Assembly (NCBI GenBank): GCA_002842205.1
Contig: PHCI01000001.1
Span: 62,001-126,000, forward strand
Length of the DNA: 64,000 nucleotides
DNA from: Betaproteobacteria bacterium HGW-Betaproteobacteria-3
GTDB taxonomy: Bacteria; Pseudomonadota; Gammaproteobacteria; Burkholderiales; Burkholderiaceae_C
Direction of reading: 5' to 3'
Every line of letters begins with the position of its first letter. Position 1 is the stretch's first letter. The position numbers and the translations under genes were made by a program. The notes below the pieces were generated by a model. The model ran no database searches, had not been told where the DNA came from, and saw only the letters and a list, made by a program, of their open reading frames with translations. Shown piece by piece: positions 52,248-60,998 of the stretch.

Positions 52248-53390
52248 ATGTCGCAAATATTTGACTCTCAAAACGCTACAACGGGTGCATGCACGGTGTT
52301 GTTCATTGCACCTTTGCCCCCTCCTACCACTGGGCAGTCTGTAGCCTGCCAGGCTTTGTACGATGATCTCGTCGTGCGCGGGCACCGGTTGCGGCTCGTC
52401 AACTTGAGCAAGAACACGTTTCGACAGGGGGTCAGCTCCGTGGGACGCGTGTTTCAGATCGCAAAGGTGGTTTTCGACACACTGCGTCAACGGTCATCTG
52501 CCGATTGCGTGTATTTCACACCTGCCGAATCTGTCGCCGGAAATCTGAAAGATCTATTGATCCTGGCCGTCTTGGGCGATCGGCTGCGTCACACTTATCT
52601 ACACCTTCATGGTGGGGCCGGAATGCGTGTGCTGCTTTCGGAACAGCATCCCTGGCTGCGACGGCTCAATGGCTGGTTCCTCGGCCGCGTGGCCGGAGTG
52701 ATCGTGTTGGGTCATCGGCATGAGGGAATTTACGAGCCGCTGGTGTCGCGCCATCGAATACATGTGATCAAGAACTTCGCGCCTGACGCGTTGTTTGTCA
52801 GCGATGAAGAGCTGCTTGAAAAATGGACACTCACCGGCAAGCGGCGTGTACTGTTCTTGAGCAATCTGTTGCCCGGGAAGGGCTACGAGGAACTCGTGCA
52901 GGCCATTGGTGCATTGCCACCGGAGGTGGCGGCGCAATGCCACTTCGATTTCGCCGGTGGGTTTGAAAGCGAGGCTGCTCTTCAGGCATTTAAGGCAAGC
53001 ATCGGGCATTTGCCCAACATAACCTACCACGGCACGGTGCATGGCGAGGCCAAGCGGGAGCTCCTGCGGCAAGCGCACCTGTTTTGCCTGCCCACCTACT
53101 ATCCTTACGAGGGGCAGCCAATCAGCATTCTGGAGGCATACGCCGCAGGATGTGCTGTGATCACCACTGATCACAGCGGAATTTTTGACATCTTCACACC
53201 CGGCGAGAACGGATGGGAGGTCGCTGCTCGCAGCGCGACGGAACTGACCAACGCTCTCACACGGTTTGCTTCGAACCCTGTGGAAGCAGCACGAATTGGT
53301 CACGCCAATGCGCAAGTCGCCCGGAATGTTTATCGACGTGAGCACCATCTGGCAAAACTGCGCCAAACACTGGGCCTCGGGGAAGCCTGA
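52248..53390 (+). CDS. Glycosyltransferase family 4 protein
   Basis: 380 residues, GT-B fold. The N-terminal VLFIAPLPPPTTGQSVACQAL contains the usual Gly-rich loop, VLFLSNLLPGKGYEELVQAI begins the donor-binding domain, and FCLPTYYPYEGQPISILEAYAAG is the E-x7-E-like nucleotide-sugar site. Cytoplasmic, probably adds one sugar of the repeat unit. The stop shares a base with the next start (TGATG). Donor and acceptor are unknown. Confidence 0.9.
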   Translation: MSQIFDSQNATTGACTVLFIAPLPPPTTGQSVACQALYDDLVVRGHRLRLVNLSKNTFRQGVSSVGRVFQIAKVVFDTLRQRSSADCVYFTPAESVAGNLKDLLILAVLGDRLRHTYLHLHGGAGMRVLLSEQHPWLRRLNGWFLGRVAGVIVLGHRHEGIYEPLVSRHRIHVIKNFAPDALFVSDEELLEKWTLTGKRRVLFLSNLLPGKGYEELVQAIGALPPEVAAQCHFDFAGGFESEAALQAFKASIGHLPNITYHGTVHGEAKRELLRQAHLFCLPTYYPYEGQPISILEAYAAGCAVITTDHSGIFDIFTPGENGWEVAARSATELTNALTRFASNPVEAARIGHANAQVARNVYRREHHLAKLRQTLGLGEA

Positions 53391-54538
53391 TGCGTATTGT
53401 TCATGTCTGCCTGTGTGGCCCGTACACCGACGGGTTCGCCTACCAGGAGAACGAGCTGGTGACTCAGCATGTGGCTCAAGGTCATCAGGTTATCGTTCTG
53501 GCAACCACTGAGACCTATGGTGCCGACCGTAAACCCATGCGGGTGTCGCCCGCAGAAACAAAGACAGCCGATGGCGCCCGGTTGATCCGCCTCCCGTATC
53601 GGCGTTGGGCACCGCGGGCGCTCATGGCAAAGTTACGGACTTTCCCTGGAGTGGCGCAGCAATTGGAGCGACTTGCACCTGACGCAATCCTGTTTCACGG
53701 CTTGTGTGCCTGGGAAATGCTTACTGTGGCGCGTTATGCAAAGCGACATCCCGAGTTGTTGCTGTACGCCGATTGCCATGAAGATTTCAACAATAGCGCC
53801 CGCACGTTCCTTTCAAGGTGGGGGCTGCACTTCTGCTTCTATCGACCTATCGTTCGAAGGTGTCTGTCCAGGATACGCAGCATTCTTTGCGTTTCCCTGG
53901 AGTCGATCACATTTGCCCGCCAGATGTACGGCATTCCCGCTGCGCAGCTGGAGTTCTATCCCTTGGGGGGCATGGTCTATGACGATGCAGAGTACGCGGC
54001 GACTCGCATTGAGCAAAGGGTCGCACATGGCTGGAACGAACATTCGATCGTCTTTATGCAGACCGGCAAGATCGATCAAGCGAAACGCCTGACCGACTCG
54101 CTAAAGGCATTCGTGAACCTGCCAGGCGAACACCTTCGCTTTGTCATAGCCGGCCAGATCATGCCTGACGTGTTGGCCGAAGTGGCGCCGCTGATCGATG
54201 GCGATCCCCGGATAGAAAACCTCGGCTGGATCACGGCAACGCAATTGCGGTCACTGCTGTGTGCGGGCGACGTGTACGTGCAGCCCGGAAGTCAGTCGGC
54301 CACAATGCAAATGAGCCTGTGCTGTCGTTGCGTAGTTGTGCTGGACGCCGTGCCCAGCCACCGTGTATTTGTTGACGACAATGGGGTTTTGGTGGCGAAC
54401 AAGGCAGAACTGGCGCAGGCGCTGACGCGGTTGGCACTCGCGTCCCGTCAGGAGTTGGATCGGATGTCGAAACGCTCGGCGACCATTGCGGCAAAGCTGC
54501 TTGACTACCGCCAGTTGGCGCAACGGGTGCTGGTTTAA
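53390..54538 (+). CDS. Glycosyltransferase, GT-B fold
   Basis: 382 residues. MRIVHVCLCGPYTDGFAYQENELVTQHVAQGHQV is a typical GT4-type acceptor domain start, and FMQTGKIDQAKRLTDSLKAF followed by FVIAGQIMP and ENLGWIT belongs to the donor domain. The C-terminal donor region (YVQPGSQSATMQMSLCCRCVVV) lacks the common EGxPxxxxE motif, having a Gln/Ser variant instead, so a weak or special donor site is possible. Last gene before a 169-base AT-rich gap (54539-54707) that holds no gene I can support. Confidence 0.85.
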   Translation: MRIVHVCLCGPYTDGFAYQENELVTQHVAQGHQVIVLATTETYGADRKPMRVSPAETKTADGARLIRLPYRRWAPRALMAKLRTFPGVAQQLERLAPDAILFHGLCAWEMLTVARYAKRHPELLLYADCHEDFNNSARTFLSRWGLHFCFYRPIVRRCLSRIRSILCVSLESITFARQMYGIPAAQLEFYPLGGMVYDDAEYAATRIEQRVAHGWNEHSIVFMQTGKIDQAKRLTDSLKAFVNLPGEHLRFVIAGQIMPDVLAEVAPLIDGDPRIENLGWITATQLRSLLCAGDVYVQPGSQSATMQMSLCCRCVVVLDAVPSHRVFVDDNGVLVANKAELAQALTRLALASRQELDRMSKRSATIAAKLLDYRQLAQRVLV

Positions 54539-54707
54539 ATGATTGAGGCGCTAGAAGCCTTCACGCCTGAGATGATGTATTGAACGACAAGTCTTATTGA
54601 AAAAGCACTACCGAATATTTCATTGTGAATAATTGTTGCAATATTAATTTTTTCTTCAAAATAATTTGATTATTTTCTGAAATTATAGGTTATAAGTTAT
54701 TATTAAT

Positions 54708-55421
54708 ATGTCTAATGTACTGCGCTGGTATCGCATAGTTCGAATTTTTATTAAAAAAATCATTGGACTAGAGCCCAATATATCAGTCAAAAAGAAAATT
54801 AATCTTCAATATCATGGAAATTTAGAATATGGCGGATGGGCGATACCCTCTAATTTGATAAATAAAAAATCTATAATTGTTGATGTTGGACTTGGTGAGG
54901 ATATTTCATTTTCTCAATCTATTATTAATTCATATGGATGCATCGTTCATGGATTTGATCCAACGCCAAAGGCGATTGCTTACGTCAAAGCATTGAATCC
55001 AAGGAAATTCATACTCCACGAATATGGACTTGGCGGTACAACGCGTGAGGCGCAGTTTTTTTTACCTAATATAACTACACATGTAAGTGGTTCTATTGCG
55101 CATGCTGATCATGTCGGAACTACTGAACTTAAAATACAGTTACTTGGCATTGAAGATTTATTTGACAAAATCAAAGTGAATAATATATCTATATTAAAAA
55201 TAGATATCGAAGGCGCTGAATATGAATTGTTAAAATCAAAAGAATTTGTTAAATATGCATCACAAATTAATATAATATGCATTGAATTTCATCATAGATG
55301 GAGAGAATTTGGAAATATTGCGACAATAGAGGCCGTAGAAATACTCGAGAAATTAGGATTTATTTGTGTTTGGGGATCGAGATCTTCAAATGAAGAGTTT
55401 ACGTTTTTACGATGTGAATAA
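54708..55421 (+). CDS. FkbM family methyltransferase, strongly AT-rich
   Basis: 237 residues. The SAM-binding motif IIVDVGLGEDISFS (about residues 56-69), FDPTPKAIAYV and the KIDIEGAEYELL motif are FkbM family signatures. It likely O-methylates a sugar of the polysaccharide. Base composition is extreme: long A/T runs and AAA, AAT and ATA codons, unlike every neighbour, and the flanking gaps (54539-54707, 55422-55496) are equally AT-rich. This is the clearest recent import in the window. No mobile element borders are visible. Confidence 0.9.
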   Translation: MSNVLRWYRIVRIFIKKIIGLEPNISVKKKINLQYHGNLEYGGWAIPSNLINKKSIIVDVGLGEDISFSQSIINSYGCIVHGFDPTPKAIAYVKALNPRKFILHEYGLGGTTREAQFFLPNITTHVSGSIAHADHVGTTELKIQLLGIEDLFDKIKVNNISILKIDIEGAEYELLKSKEFVKYASQINIICIEFHHRWREFGNIATIEAVEILEKLGFICVWGSRSSNEEFTFLRCE

Positions 55422-55496
55422 TTGTGATTTAATTTTCAAAAAATTTTCAATTCTCTTGATTTTATAAATTAATTTAATTAAAACAATTTAATCATA

Positions 55497-56639
55497 ATGC
55501 GCGATGCTAACCGCAAAATTTGCAGCCACTGCATCATGGACACCTCCGACCCGAACATCGTGTTCGACGCGCGGGGCTGGTGCGACTACTGCAACAACTT
55601 CGACAAGACGATCGCGCCCAACTGGCACACCGATTCGCGCGGCCACGCGGCGCTGATGGCGCTGGCCGATCAGATCCGGGCCTTTGGCAAGGGGCGGGAT
55701 TTTGACTGCATCATCGGCCTTTCGGGCGGGCTCGACAGTTCTTACGCGGCCTACGTGGCCAAAGAGAAGATGGGGTTGCGGCCTTTGCTGTTCCATGTGG
55801 ACGCGGGCTGGAACACCGACCAGGCCGTGGGCAACATCGAAAAGCTGGTGGATGGCCTGGGCCTGGAGCTTTATACCGAAGTCATCCACTGGGAGGAGAT
55901 GAAGGATTTGCAGGTGGCGTTTTTGCGTTCGGGCATCCCGGACCAGGACTTGCCGCAAGACGCCGCGTTCTTCTCGGGCATGTACAGGTTTGCGCGCCAG
56001 CACCGCATCAAGCATGTGATCACGGGTTCCAACTTTTCAACCGAATGCTGCCGGGAGCCCGAGGAATGGGGTGGCTATCTGGGGATCGACCGGCGGCTGT
56101 TTGGCGACATTCACCAGCGCTTTGGTCAACGACCCCTGGCGTCGTTTCCGCTCACCGACATTCTGGTCTACAAGCTGTATTACCAGAAGGTGCTGGGCAT
56201 GAAGATCCATCACCCGCTGAACCTCGTGCCCTTTGTCAAAAAGGACGCCGAGGCCGAGTTGGCGCAGCGCTTTGGCTGGCAGCGTTTCCAGCACAAGCAC
56301 CATGAGTCACGTTTCACCCGCTTCTATGAAGACTACTGGTTGCCGCGCAGGTTTGGGTTTCAAAAGCGGCGCGCCCATTTCTCAAGCCTGATCATGACGG
56401 GCCAGATGACGCGCGAAGCGGCGCTGGCGCGTATTGCCCAGCCCGAGATGGACGAGCACTTTCTGCGGCAGGAGTTTGAATACGTCGCCCACAAGCTGGA
56501 CTTGACGGTTGACGAACTGCAGCAGATCTTTGACCAGCCGAAGAAGACCTACCGCGACTACCGCAACAAGCGATGGTTGATCGGGTTGGGGGCCAATGCC
56601 ATGCGCTGGCTCGGGCTGGAAAAAAGGTATTTCAGATGA
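55497..56639 (+). CDS. wbpG: N-acetyl sugar amidotransferase (WbpG)
   Basis: 380 residues. The N-terminal CSHCIMDTSDP...GWCDYC is a four-Cys zinc site, and IGLSGGLDSSYAAYV (about 76-90) is the PP-loop that activates the substrate with ATP. WbpG works with HisH2 and HisF2 to turn an acetamido group of a 2,3-diacetamido uronic acid into an acetamidino group. GC returns to the high genome level here. The stop overlaps hisH2 by 4 bases, so the three genes form a coupled set. Confidence 0.94.
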   Translation: MRDANRKICSHCIMDTSDPNIVFDARGWCDYCNNFDKTIAPNWHTDSRGHAALMALADQIRAFGKGRDFDCIIGLSGGLDSSYAAYVAKEKMGLRPLLFHVDAGWNTDQAVGNIEKLVDGLGLELYTEVIHWEEMKDLQVAFLRSGIPDQDLPQDAAFFSGMYRFARQHRIKHVITGSNFSTECCREPEEWGGYLGIDRRLFGDIHQRFGQRPLASFPLTDILVYKLYYQKVLGMKIHHPLNLVPFVKKDAEAELAQRFGWQRFQHKHHESRFTRFYEDYWLPRRFGFQKRRAHFSSLIMTGQMTREAALARIAQPEMDEHFLRQEFEYVAHKLDLTVDELQQIFDQPKKTYRDYRNKRWLIGLGANAMRWLGLEKRYFR

Positions 56640-57250
56640 TCCGGATCGTGGATTACGGGGTGGGCAACATCCAGGCCTTCATGACCATGTTCAAGCGCCT
56701 GGGCATACCGGCCGAGCGGGCGCACGGCCCTGCCGATCTGGCAGACGCAACCCGGTTGATCTTGCCGGGCGTGGGGGCGTTTGACCACGCCATGCAGCGG
56801 TTCAACCAGTCGGGCCTGCGCGAGCCGGTTGAAGCCATGGTGCATGGCCGACAGGTTCCGGTGCTGGGGGTTTGCGTGGGCATGCAGATGCTGGGCACCG
56901 GGTCTGAAGAGGGCACTTTGCCAGGGCTGAACTGGATACCGGGCCGCGTGCGGGCGTTTGCGACGACGCCAGAGGCGCAGCACTTGCCCATGCCGCACAT
57001 GGGCTGGAACGATCTGTCGGTCAAGCCGGGCAGCGTACTTTTCCGTGGCTTCGATGCGGCGCCGCGGTTTTACTTCCTGCATTCGTATTACTTTGCCTGT
57101 GACGACAAGGCGCATGTGGCCGCCACGGCCGAATACGGCCTGCACTTTGACTGCGTGGTCTCGGCCGGGCATATTCACGGTGTGCAGTGCCACCCGGAAA
57201 AGAGCCACCATTTCGGTGCGCAACTGCTGCAGAACTTTGCGGAGCTCTGA
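56636..57250 (+). CDS. hisH2: HisH-like glutaminase for acetamidino sugar formation (HisH2/WbpH)
   Basis: 204 residues, class I glutamine amidotransferase. Cys nucleophile in GVCVGMQML and the His/Glu pair in HGVQCHPEKSHHF are present, with the N-terminal VDYGVGNIQAF typical of HisH. It releases ammonia from glutamine, which is channelled through HisF2. Placement between wbpG and hisF2, away from any histidine operon, shows it is the polysaccharide paralogue. Coupled to wbpG by ATGA overlap. Confidence 0.92.
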   Translation: MIRIVDYGVGNIQAFMTMFKRLGIPAERAHGPADLADATRLILPGVGAFDHAMQRFNQSGLREPVEAMVHGRQVPVLGVCVGMQMLGTGSEEGTLPGLNWIPGRVRAFATTPEAQHLPMPHMGWNDLSVKPGSVLFRGFDAAPRFYFLHSYYFACDDKAHVAATAEYGLHFDCVVSAGHIHGVQCHPEKSHHFGAQLLQNFAEL

Positions 57251-57253
57251 ACC

Positions 57254-58039
57254 ATGTTGCGCCCCAGAATCATTCCCTGCCTGCTGGTCCACCAGGGCGG
57301 GCTGGTCAAGACCCGGGGCTTCAAGGCCCCCAAATACGTGGGCGACCCGATCAACGCCGTCAAGATATTCAACGAAAAAGAGGCCGACGAACTGGTGGTG
57401 CTCGACATTGACGCCACGGCCAACCGTGCCGAGCCCAACTACGCCTTGATCGCCAAGCTGGCGGCCGAATGCCGGATGCCGTTGTGCTACGGCGGCGGCA
57501 TCACCACCCCCGAACAGGCGGCCCGCATCATTGATCTGGGCGTCGAAAAGGTGGCCGTCAGCGCTGCGGCGGTGGCCGATCCGGCGTTGATCACGGCGAT
57601 ATCGAACGCCATCGGGCGGCAGAGCGTGGTGGCCGTGCTGGACGTGCGAAAGAAGTCAGGTCTTTTCGCCAAGGGCTACGAGGTGTGCACCCATAACGCC
57701 AAAATGTCGCACAAGCTGGATCCGGTGGCGCTGGCGCAGTCGCTGCAGGCGGCGGGGGCCGGTGAAATTCTCGTCAATTCGGTGGACCTGGATGGCGAAA
57801 TGACGGGCTACGATCTGGCCCTGGCCCGGCAAATGCGCGCTGCGCTGAGTGTGCCGCTGACGGTGCTGGGTGGGGCGGGGTCGCTGGACGACATTGGCGC
57901 CCTTGTGGGCGCCTGCGGCGTGGTGGGCGCGGCCGCCGGAAGCCTTTTTGTGTTCAAGGGGCAGTACCGCGCGGTGCTGATCAACTACCCGACCCCGCTG
58001 CAGAAAGACGCACTGTGTGCGGCCGCCCTGGCCCATTGA
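57254..58039 (+). CDS. hisF2: HisF-like subunit for acetamidino sugar formation (HisF2)
   Basis: 261 residues, TIM barrel of the HisF family. The N-terminal RIIPCLLVHQGGLVKTRGFK shows the key change: true HisF has Asp in the PCLDV motif (its catalytic Asp11), here Leu, so the cyclase reaction on PRFAR should be lost. The other catalytic Asp region (AVLDVRKKSG) is kept. Such paralogues act as ammonia conduits for WbpG. It begins 3 bases after hisH2. Confidence 0.92.
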   Translation: MLRPRIIPCLLVHQGGLVKTRGFKAPKYVGDPINAVKIFNEKEADELVVLDIDATANRAEPNYALIAKLAAECRMPLCYGGGITTPEQAARIIDLGVEKVAVSAAAVADPALITAISNAIGRQSVVAVLDVRKKSGLFAKGYEVCTHNAKMSHKLDPVALAQSLQAAGAGEILVNSVDLDGEMTGYDLALARQMRAALSVPLTVLGGAGSLDDIGALVGACGVVGAAAGSLFVFKGQYRAVLINYPTPLQKDALCAAALAH

Positions 58040-58059
58040 AGCTCCAAACCGATACATTC

Positions 58060-59103
58060 ATGTTCAAAGACAAATCCCTCCTCATTACCGGCGGCACCGG
58101 TTCGTTTGGCAACGCCGTGTTGCGCCGTTTTCTGCAGTCCGACCTGAAGGAAATCCGCATCTTCAGCCGCGACGAGAAAAAGCAGGACGACATGCGAAAG
58201 CGCTACAACAGCGCCAAGCTCCAGTTCTACATTGGCGATGTGCGTGACCGGCGCAGTGTCGCGCAGGCCATGCGGGGCGTGGACTGTGTTTTTCATGCCG
58301 CGGCGCTCAAGCAGGTGCCGTCGTGCGAATTTCATCCCATGCAGGCGGTTCACACCAATGTGCTGGGCACCGAGAACGTGCTGGAGGCGGCCATCGCCGC
58401 AGGCGTGCAGCGCGTGGTGTGCCTGAGCACCGACAAGGCGGTGTACCCGATCAACGCCATGGGCATCAGCAAGGCCATGATGGAGAAAGTCATGGTGGCG
58501 GCCAGCCGCAACCTGGAAGGGACGGGCACGGTGATTTGCGGCACGCGTTATGGCAACGTGATGGCGTCACGCGGTTCGGTGATCCCGCTGTTTGTCGAGC
58601 AGGTGCTGGCCGGCCAGCCCATTACCGTGACCGACCCGACCATGACGCGTTTCATGATGACGCTGGACGACGCGGTCGAGCTGGTGCTGTACGCGTTCAA
58701 GCACGGCCGCAACGGCGATATTTTTGTGCAGAAGGCGCCAGCGGCCACGGTGAAGGTGCTCACCCAGGCCATTCTGGAACTGATGGGCAAACCGGGGCAC
58801 ACGGTGCGCGAGATCGGCACGCGGCATGGCGAGAAGCTCAACGAAGCCCTGCTCAGCCGCGAAGAGATGGCGTGTGCCGAAGATCTGGGGGCGTATTTCC
58901 GCGTGCCTCCCGATGGCCGCGACCTCAACTACGCCAAGTTTGTCGAGGTGGGGGAAGACCGCCTGACGCAGGCGCTGCACCACGAAGAATACAACTCGCA
59001 CAACACCACGCGCCTGGATGTGAAGGGCATGAAGGCGCTGCTGCTCAAGCTCGAATTCATGCAACGTATTGCGCGTGGCGAGCACGCACTGGCAGAGGAC
59101 TGA
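58060..59103 (+). CDS. fnlA: UDP-GlcNAc 4,6-dehydratase/5-epimerase (FnlA/WbjB)
   Basis: 347 residues, extended SDR. LLITGGTGSFGNAVL is the NADP loop, FHAAALKQVPSCEF is family-typical, and the catalytic motif is MGISKAMMEK, with Met in place of the usual Tyr as in CapE/FnlA enzymes that dehydrate and epimerise. It starts the UDP-L-FucNAc pathway, completed by the two genes at 59880 and 60995. A nucleotidyltransferase/HEPN remnant splits it from them. Confidence 0.93.
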   Translation: MFKDKSLLITGGTGSFGNAVLRRFLQSDLKEIRIFSRDEKKQDDMRKRYNSAKLQFYIGDVRDRRSVAQAMRGVDCVFHAAALKQVPSCEFHPMQAVHTNVLGTENVLEAAIAAGVQRVVCLSTDKAVYPINAMGISKAMMEKVMVAASRNLEGTGTVICGTRYGNVMASRGSVIPLFVEQVLAGQPITVTDPTMTRFMMTLDDAVELVLYAFKHGRNGDIFVQKAPAATVKVLTQAILELMGKPGHTVREIGTRHGEKLNEALLSREEMACAEDLGAYFRVPPDGRDLNYAKFVEVGEDRLTQALHHEEYNSHNTTRLDVKGMKALLLKLEFMQRIARGEHALAED

Positions 59104-59111
59104 ACAGAATC

Positions 59112-59147
59112 GTGCCAATATTTGGCCTGATTGTGCTAGTATTTGGC
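59112..59147. promoter_or_regulatory. Two tandem operator-like repeats 21 bases apart
   Basis: GTGCCAATATTTGGC (59112-59126) and GTGCTAGTATTTGGC (59133-59147) match at 13 of 15 positions and start 21 bases apart, two helix turns. The first contains the inverted arms GCCAA/TTGGC. They end at the start codon of the winged-helix nucleotidyltransferase gene, so autoregulation is likely. Confidence 0.55.
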
Positions 59148-59738
59148 ATGTCTATTTTTTCTGGACTTTTTACGGATAGTCAATCGCGGCTTTTTATTTG
59201 GCTGTTTGGGCAACCTGAGCGCGCTTACCACCTGAGCGAACTGCGCCGACTCACGGGTTTGGGTAGTGCTTCTTTGCAGCGAGAACTCAATCGTTTGGCT
59301 GCGGCGGGTTTGGTGGATTCACAGATGGTTGGCAATATGCGTCGATTCCAGGCCAACCCACAATCCCCTGTTTTTGCTGAATTGGTGGCGTTGACACGCA
59401 AGACGCTTGGAACCATTCCCGTTTTGCGAGACGCCCTGTCGCCCTTGATGCCTGATCTGCTGGCCGCTTGGGTCTATGGCTCGGTAGCAAAGCAAACAGA
59501 TACCGCCCGAAGTGATATAGATGTCATGCTGGTGGGAAATGATCTTCTGCTGGGCAAAGTGTTGACTTGCCTCGTACCCGTAGAGGCGCAGTTGGGTCGA
59601 AAAATTAATCCAACCTGTTATTCGCCCGAAGAATTTGAGCGGCGTCGCGCCGAGCCCGATTCGTTTCTCAATCGTGTGTTGTCGCAGCCCATTCTTGCGT
59701 TAATTGGAGACGCTCATGAGCCTGCCCGCGCTGGATAA
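59148..59738 (+). CDS. Winged-helix/nucleotidyltransferase (MNT-type antitoxin) protein
   Basis: 196 residues from ATG 59148, which follows the tandem repeats; the open frame is longer but overlaps fnlA. Residues 15-65 are an ArsR-like helix-turn-helix (AYHLSELRRLTGLGSASLQRELNRLAAAGLV). Residues 105-180 are a minimal nucleotidyltransferase with AAWVYGSVAKQ followed by SDIDVMLVG, the GS...DxD motif. Such proteins pair with a HEPN protein as a toxin-antitoxin-like unit. The HEPN partner downstream is truncated. Codon use is less GC-rich than in its neighbours, a sign of insertion between fnlA and wbjC. Confidence 0.85.
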   Translation: MSIFSGLFTDSQSRLFIWLFGQPERAYHLSELRRLTGLGSASLQRELNRLAAAGLVDSQMVGNMRRFQANPQSPVFAELVALTRKTLGTIPVLRDALSPLMPDLLAAWVYGSVAKQTDTARSDIDVMLVGNDLLLGKVLTCLVPVEAQLGRKINPTCYSPEEFERRRAEPDSFLNRVLSQPILALIGDAHEPARAG

Positions 59739-59844
59739 CCTCGTTCGCATCGGCCAGCTAAAGCCGGAGCCACTTCTCATCACAGAGCTTTGCGCATTGG
59801 TGCCACGTCTTATCGTCGATGTGCAAGCGCTGATGACACACTGA
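59716..59844 (+). pseudogene. Truncated HEPN-domain partner of the nucleotidyltransferase
   Basis: A 42-codon frame beginning MSLPALDNLVRIGQLKPEP, the conserved start of HEPN proteins that normally run to about 130-150 residues. After that the sequence departs and stops at ALMTH. It overlaps the nucleotidyltransferase end by 23 bases, the usual layout for the pair. The HEPN catalytic region (R-x4-H) is missing, so no active RNase can be made. Family match is from memory of the N-terminal motif. Confidence 0.65.
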
Positions 59845-59879
59845 CGGCCACCCCCGCCACTGCAAATAACTGATTCGAT

Positions 59880-60998
59880 ATGCGTATTATTGTTACCGGA
59901 GCCGACGGCTTCATCGGCAAAAACCTGCAGGTGCGCCTGACCGAGCTGGGGCATGCAGAGGTGACGGGCATCACCCGCAACACCCCTGAAGCCGTGCGCG
60001 ACCAAGCGCTGGCGCGTGCCGATTTTGTTTTTCACCTGGCGGGTGTCAACCGTCCGCAAGACCCGGCCGAATTTGAAGCGGGGAATACGGGCCTGACCGA
60101 GCAGGTGTGCCAGGCGCTGAAGGCAACCGGGCGCCGTATCCCGCTGGTGCTGGCTTCGTCCACCCAGGCGGCGCAAGACAATGCCTATGGCCGCAGCAAG
60201 CTGGCGGCCGAGCTTGCGGTGCGCCGCTTTGGCGACGAAACCGGTTCACCCGTGCACGTGTTCCGGTTGACGAATGTGTTTGGCAAGTGGGCCCGACCCA
60301 ACTACAACTCGGCGGTGGCCACCTTTTGCCACAACATTGCGCACGGGCTGCCGATACAGGTCAACAACCCTGCCGCACCCTTGCGCCTGGTGTACGTGGA
60401 CGATGTGGTCGGGCACCTGGTGCAGTTGCCCGGGCAACCGGCCCCGGTGGCGGAGAGCGGGTTTTCGCAGGTGAATCCTGTGTATGAGACCACGGTGGGC
60501 GAGGTGGCGCGCGTGCTGCAAAGCTTTGCGGACAGCCGCGCCACCCTCATCACGCCGCCAGTGGGCGCGGGCCTGGTGCGGGCGCTGTACAGCACCTACA
60601 TCAGCTACCTGCCGCCAGAGCAGTTTGCCTATTCCGTGCCAAGCCATGGCGACGCCCGCGGGGTGTTTGTGGAAATGCTCAAGACGCCCGATTGCGGCCA
60701 GTTTTCATACTTCACGGCGCATCCCGGGGTTATGCGGGGCGAGCATTACCATCACAGCAAAACCGAGAAGTTTCTGGTGATCAAGGGAACCGCCCATTTT
60801 GGGTTCCGGCACATTGTTACGGGCCAGAAGCATGCGCTGGTGACCCGCGGTGGCGAGGCGAAAATTGTGGAGACGGTGCCCGGCTGGACGCACAACATCA
60901 CCAACGTGGGCGACGACGATTTGATCGTGATGCTGTGGGCCAATGAAATTTATGACCGCGCCAATCCGGACACGATCTCCATGAAGGTGGACACATGA
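59880..60998 (+). CDS. wbjC: UDP-sugar 4-reductase with C-terminal cupin (WbjC/FnlB/CapF)
   Basis: 372 residues. Residues 1-250 are a short-chain reductase (VTGADGFIGKNLQ NAD(P) loop; YGRSKLAAEL for Tyr/Lys). Residues 260-372 are a cupin domain with GEHYHHSKTEKFLVIKG for metal binding. This two-domain layout is specific to CapF/WbjC, which acts after FnlA in UDP-L-FucNAc synthesis. It overlaps the following epimerase by 4 bases. Confidence 0.93.
   Translation: MRIIVTGADGFIGKNLQVRLTELGHAEVTGITRNTPEAVRDQALARADFVFHLAGVNRPQDPAEFEAGNTGLTEQVCQALKATGRRIPLVLASSTQAAQDNAYGRSKLAAELAVRRFGDETGSPVHVFRLTNVFGKWARPNYNSAVATFCHNIAHGLPIQVNNPAAPLRLVYVDDVVGHLVQLPGQPAPVAESGFSQVNPVYETTVGEVARVLQSFADSRATLITPPVGAGLVRALYSTYISYLPPEQFAYSVPSHGDARGVFVEMLKTPDCGQFSYFTAHPGVMRGEHYHHSKTEKFLVIKGTAHFGFRHIVTGQKHALVTRGGEAKIVETVPGWTHNITNVGDDDLIVMLWANEIYDRANPDTISMKVDT

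Noticed and set aside
58323-59147. Upstream extension of the nucleotidyltransferase frame through fnlA
   Set aside because: It overlaps fnlA in another frame with shadow composition. The winged-helix domain begins only after ATG 59148.
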